A stretch of DNA of 36,389 bases from UBA4582 sp047630175. Lineage in GTDB: Bacteria > Pseudomonadota > Gammaproteobacteria > Pseudomonadales > Azotimanducaceae. Of the stretch, positions 33,664-36,389 are shown piece after piece. A model generated the notes under the pieces. That model was not told the DNA's origin. It saw only the letters and a list, made by a program, of their open reading frames with translations, and made no database searches. Position 1 is the first letter of the stretch. The number at the start of each line of letters is the position of its first letter. Made by a program: the position numbers and the translations under genes. The stretch is taken from NCBI GenBank assembly GCA_047630175.1, contig JBLHVI010000036.1:1-36389 (forward strand), read 5' to 3'.

Positions 33664-35844
33664 ATGAACGGGCAATTGGCGGGGGGAAGGTTTTGGCGCA
33701 TGTTGCTGCTGTCATTAATATTTGTGTTGCCTCTAGCAGGTTGCTGGACCGGCAACGATGACGGCATGGCAGATGTGCAGGCGCCCATCGCTGAGCAAAA
33801 ACCGAAAGTCATGTCGATTCATGACGTTGAACGAACAGACGAGTTTTATTGGCTGCGTGACGACGCGCGCAAAAATCCTGCAGTACTCGCCCTGATAGCC
33901 GCAGAGAACCAGCATACTCAGTCAGTGATGGCTCATACCGACAAGCTCCAAAATCAGTTGTTTACCGAAATTACTGCGCGCTTTACGGATAGAGACAAGA
34001 CCGTGCCGATTTTCCAAGGTGACTATGCTTATCACCGAGAGTTCCGCGAGGGCGGCGAGCAACCCATCTACTTGCGCCACAAGCTGGCGGGCGCGACGTT
34101 GGATGAAGATACAACGGACGAGGTGATGCTCGATGTCAACAGTTTGGCAAGGGGGCACGGGTTCTATGAGGTCAGTAACTGGAGTGTTAGTAGCGACCAG
34201 AATCTGCTGGCATTTACTGAAGACACGGTAGGTCGGCGCCAGTACAAACTGCGTTTTAAGGATATTGACAGCGGTCTGTTTCTGGCTGACGAGATTTCTG
34301 GGGTGGCGAGCAGTATAGCTTGGGCGCAGGACAACAAGACCGTGTTCTACGTTCGGCTCGATCCACAAACGCTGTTACCTTTTCAGGTCTATCGTCATGT
34401 GCTGGGCACTGCAGTAGCCAGCGACCAACTGGTGTACGAGGAATCTGACAGGTCTTTCTATACTGCCGTCAGTACAACTCGCTCGAATGCCTTTGTCGTG
34501 ATTAATCTGTCGAGTACCGATAGCACTGAGATTCGTCTGATTGACAGTCGCCAACCCGCTAGCCCACCAGTGATGTTTATGGCGCGCCAGGCTGACCATG
34601 AATATCGTATTCGCCATGTGTCGGGCACGTTCTACATTCTCACCAACTGGCAGGCGCCTAATTTTCGCTTAATGAAAGTTGATGAGGCGCAACTAAACAA
34701 CCAACAGGCATGGCGTGAAGTTATTGGGCACCGCCCGGACACGCTGTTGCAAGACACAGAAGTGTTTAATGACTACCTGGTGGTCAATGAACGTCGTGCT
34801 GGGCTGCCTGTATTGAGGGTGATCCGACGGGACGATGAGACCGCGAATGGGCAGCTTATTGGGTTTCCTGATCCAACTTACACGGCTCGCCTGCACAGCA
34901 ATCCCGAAGTTGATTCGGTAAAACTGCGTTACGTTTATTCTAGCCTAACGACGCCAGAGTCTGTGTACGAATACGACATGGCCACGGCAACCAACGTTTT
35001 GCTTAAGCGGGATCGGGTTGAAGGTGATTTTGCACCGGAGCGCTATACTTCTGAACGTATTGTGATTGAGGCGCGTGATAATACTCAAGTACCGGTGTCG
35101 TTAGTCTATCGTACAGATCTGTTTAAGCCCCATGAGAACCCGCTGTATCTTAATGCCTATGGTGCCTATGGTTTCGCCAGTGATCCAGAATTTCAATCCA
35201 TCCGGTTGTCTCTGCTGGATCGCGGCTTTGTGTTTGCTATTGTCCATGTGCGGGGTGGCGACGAGTTAGGGCGCAACTGGTACGAAAGCGGCCGTCTGTT
35301 AAATAAGCGTAATACGTTCTGGGACTTTATGGATGCTACGGACCAGTTGGTAGACAAAGGTTATGGTGATGAGGACCAAGTGTTTGCCATGGGTGGCTCC
35401 GCGGGTGGTTTACTGATGGGTGTTTTGGCTAACGAGGCGCCAGAAAAGTATCTGGGTATTATTGCCCATGTGCCCTTTGTCGATCTGGTGACGACTATGC
35501 TGGATGAATCAATTCCGTTAACAACGGGTGAGTTTAGCGAATGGGGTGACCCGCGAGAGTTGAGTTTCTTCAACTATATGTTGTCTTATTCGCCCTACGA
35601 TCAGGTTAAAGCGCAGGATTATCCACATATGTTTGTCACAGCGGGTTTGCATGACTCCCAGGTGCAGTATTTTGAACCTCTAAAATGGGTATCGCGACTT
35701 CGTAAATTGAAAACTGACAACCATCGACTTTTGCTGGATATGAATATGGACAGTGGCCACGGCGGGGCGTCAGGTCGCTATGCACGCTACCAGACAGATG
35801 CGTTGGAATATGCATTTGTGCTTGATCTGGTGGCACAGCAATAA
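33664..35844 (+). CDS. S9 family prolyl oligopeptidase / oligopeptidase B, predicted lipoprotein
   Basis: The 726-residue product carries a lipoprotein signal (MLLLSLIFVLPLAGC, lipobox LAGC), then the oligopeptidase B pattern: RTDEFYWLRDD, a beta-propeller domain to about residue 450, then the catalytic alpha/beta domain with the nucleophile in GGSAGG (Ser579), Asp664 in LHDSQVQYFEP and His699 in SGHGGASGRY. Oligopeptidase B cleaves after Arg or Lys in small peptides and is usually cytoplasmic; the lipobox predicts anchoring in the envelope. The ATG at 33664 has AGGG nine bases upstream. It is divergent from the MFS gene. Confidence 0.92.
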   Translation: MNGQLAGGRFWRMLLLSLIFVLPLAGCWTGNDDGMADVQAPIAEQKPKVMSIHDVERTDEFYWLRDDARKNPAVLALIAAENQHTQSVMAHTDKLQNQLFTEITARFTDRDKTVPIFQGDYAYHREFREGGEQPIYLRHKLAGATLDEDTTDEVMLDVNSLARGHGFYEVSNWSVSSDQNLLAFTEDTVGRRQYKLRFKDIDSGLFLADEISGVASSIAWAQDNKTVFYVRLDPQTLLPFQVYRHVLGTAVASDQLVYEESDRSFYTAVSTTRSNAFVVINLSSTDSTEIRLIDSRQPASPPVMFMARQADHEYRIRHVSGTFYILTNWQAPNFRLMKVDEAQLNNQQAWREVIGHRPDTLLQDTEVFNDYLVVNERRAGLPVLRVIRRDDETANGQLIGFPDPTYTARLHSNPEVDSVKLRYVYSSLTTPESVYEYDMATATNVLLKRDRVEGDFAPERYTSERIVIEARDNTQVPVSLVYRTDLFKPHENPLYLNAYGAYGFASDPEFQSIRLSLLDRGFVFAIVHVRGGDELGRNWYESGRLLNKRNTFWDFMDATDQLVDKGYGDEDQVFAMGGSAGGLLMGVLANEAPEKYLGIIAHVPFVDLVTTMLDESIPLTTGEFSEWGDPRELSFFNYMLSYSPYDQVKAQDYPHMFVTAGLHDSQVQYFEPLKWVSRLRKLKTDNHRLLLDMNMDSGHGGASGRYARYQTDALEYAFVLDLVAQQ

Positions 35845-36138
35845 AGTATTTGCATGCTGACGCGTAGGGACGGGTTTGGAATCTTGACCCTGACATTTGG
35901 TGTATAGCCGTCTGATGCTTACGGTTTTAAATGATTTAGGAATTACTTTTTCGATCTACTCAGCTTCGGTCTTACTCCGCTAGTATCAATGGCATAGTGG
36001 TAACTTCGTCACTTGAGGCTTACGTAAGCACTATTCGCTTCAGCGTATGGTTTGGTAAAATAGATCTAAATCATTCTGTTCAGGGTAATATTTGGTAGAG
36101 TAAGCCCCCCTAGATCCGGTTTATGTAAAAATAGCAAT
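35845..36138. other. Intergenic region before the terminal lipoprotein gene
   Basis: 294 bp without a gene. It includes the perfect palindrome GCTTACGTAAGC at 36018-36029, of unknown meaning, and AT-rich sequence that probably contains the promoter of the next gene. No terminator hairpin with a T tract was found for the S9 peptidase gene. Confidence 0.4.
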
Positions 36139-36389
36139 ATGCAGAGCATGTTCATGCAGATCACTGTTCGGGTTAGTTTGATCATTTTCATTCTTGGCTG
36201 TTTAGTCGCGTGCGGCGGCGGATCGAGTTCAGTGCCCCAAGCCGTTACGCCGGTGACAGCTGCGCCGGTGACAGCTGCGCCGGTGACAGCTGCGCCGGTG
36301 ACAGCTGCGCCCGTGACACCTGTGCCCGTTACGCCGGCGGTAGAGCCCCCGTTCGTTGATACCGTGGTAGTGAATTATATTCTCGATGA
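36139..36389 (+). CDS. Lipoprotein with PVTAA repeats, truncated by the window end
   Basis: From the ATG at 36139 (in-frame ATGs at 36148 and 36154 are alternatives), the frame stays open to the window end: about 83 residues are visible. It encodes a lipoprotein signal: hydrophobic VSLIIFILGCLVACGGGSS, with the modified Cys likely in LVAC (Cys25). A Pro/Val/Thr/Ala linker built from a 15-bp repeat follows, then VEPPFVDTVVVNYI, where a folded domain seems to begin. The linker resembles spacers between a membrane anchor and an extracellular domain in envelope hydrolases. Function unknown. Confidence 0.75.
   Translation, partial: MQSMFMQITVRVSLIIFILGCLVACGGGSSSVPQAVTPVTAAPVTAAPVTAAPVTAAPVTPVPVTPAVEPPFVDTVVVNYILD
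36250..36309 (+). repeat. 15-bp tandem repeat, four copies, encoding PVTAA
   Basis: CCGGTGACAGCTGCG occurs four times in tandem, identical, followed by a degenerate unit. It is in frame and codes for a Pro-Val-Thr-Ala-Ala linker directly after the lipoprotein signal. Confidence 0.93.

Noticed and set aside
36018..36029. Perfect palindrome GCTTACGTAAGC
   Set aside because: A 12-bp palindrome can arise by chance in this length of sequence and nothing nearby supports a function.
1..36389. Alternative genetic code with UGA as an amino acid
   Set aside because: Several full-length genes end in TGA at the expected position (for example the carotenoid oxygenase and the CYP153-like gene), so UGA is a normal stop here.

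Overview
The window looks like chromosomal DNA from an aerobic, probably marine, gammaproteobacterium. This is inferred from gene content: a CYP153-type P450, a carotenoid oxygenase, a FecA-type TonB receptor with a Fur box, an imuA-imuB mutagenesis pair with a LexA box, an Lrp-controlled alanine dehydrogenase, and several families common in that group (DUF6607, DUF4397, DUF7064-like). UGA is a normal stop here, but one gene reads UGA as selenocysteine. No rRNA, tRNA, CRISPR array or intact mobile element was seen.

Layout. 1-1190 is a decayed segment: the 3' part of a HAD-family phosphatase broken by one in-frame TGA, an unidentified small ORF, and a C-terminal remnant of a fumarylacetoacetate-hydrolase gene. 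1195-7490 is an oxidative-metabolism island: a DUF1295 membrane protein, a TetR regulator divergent from two consecutive P450 genes (CYP153-like and an E-class P450), and a convergent carotenoid cleavage oxygenase. 7490-14180 is mostly one giant secreted gene (about 1,800 aa) built from three related cassettes with DUF11-like domains, followed by an inactivated IS3-type transposase fragment. 14756-19605 holds a DUF6607 protein divergent from a Fur-regulated TonB receptor, then a CrtC/AttH-like (DUF7064-type) protein. 19689-25552 holds a DUF4397 lipoprotein, a SpoU/TrmH RNA methyltransferase, and a tightly overlapping operon of a TAP-family exopeptidase plus a NatAB-like ABC exporter, ending in a strong intrinsic terminator.

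25618-28617 (minus strand) is the most interesting part. A LexA box precedes imuA and imuB, followed only 35 bp later by a glutathione peroxidase whose catalytic residue is encoded by TGA. A perfect 8-bp hairpin with a GGUC loop lies just downstream of that TGA, as expected of a bacterial SECIS element. The gene sits where dnaE2 (imuC) is often found in imuAB cassettes, so a selenoprotein peroxide reductase may be part of the SOS response.

28741-36389 holds a sulfatase, an Lrp/AsnC regulator divergent from alanine dehydrogenase, an MFS exporter, a five-copy 23-bp tandem repeat, a lipoprotein S9 peptidase, and the start of a lipoprotein cut by the window end. A second tandem repeat (21 bp, four copies, in frame in imuB) shares a TCGAGCT core with the 23-bp array.
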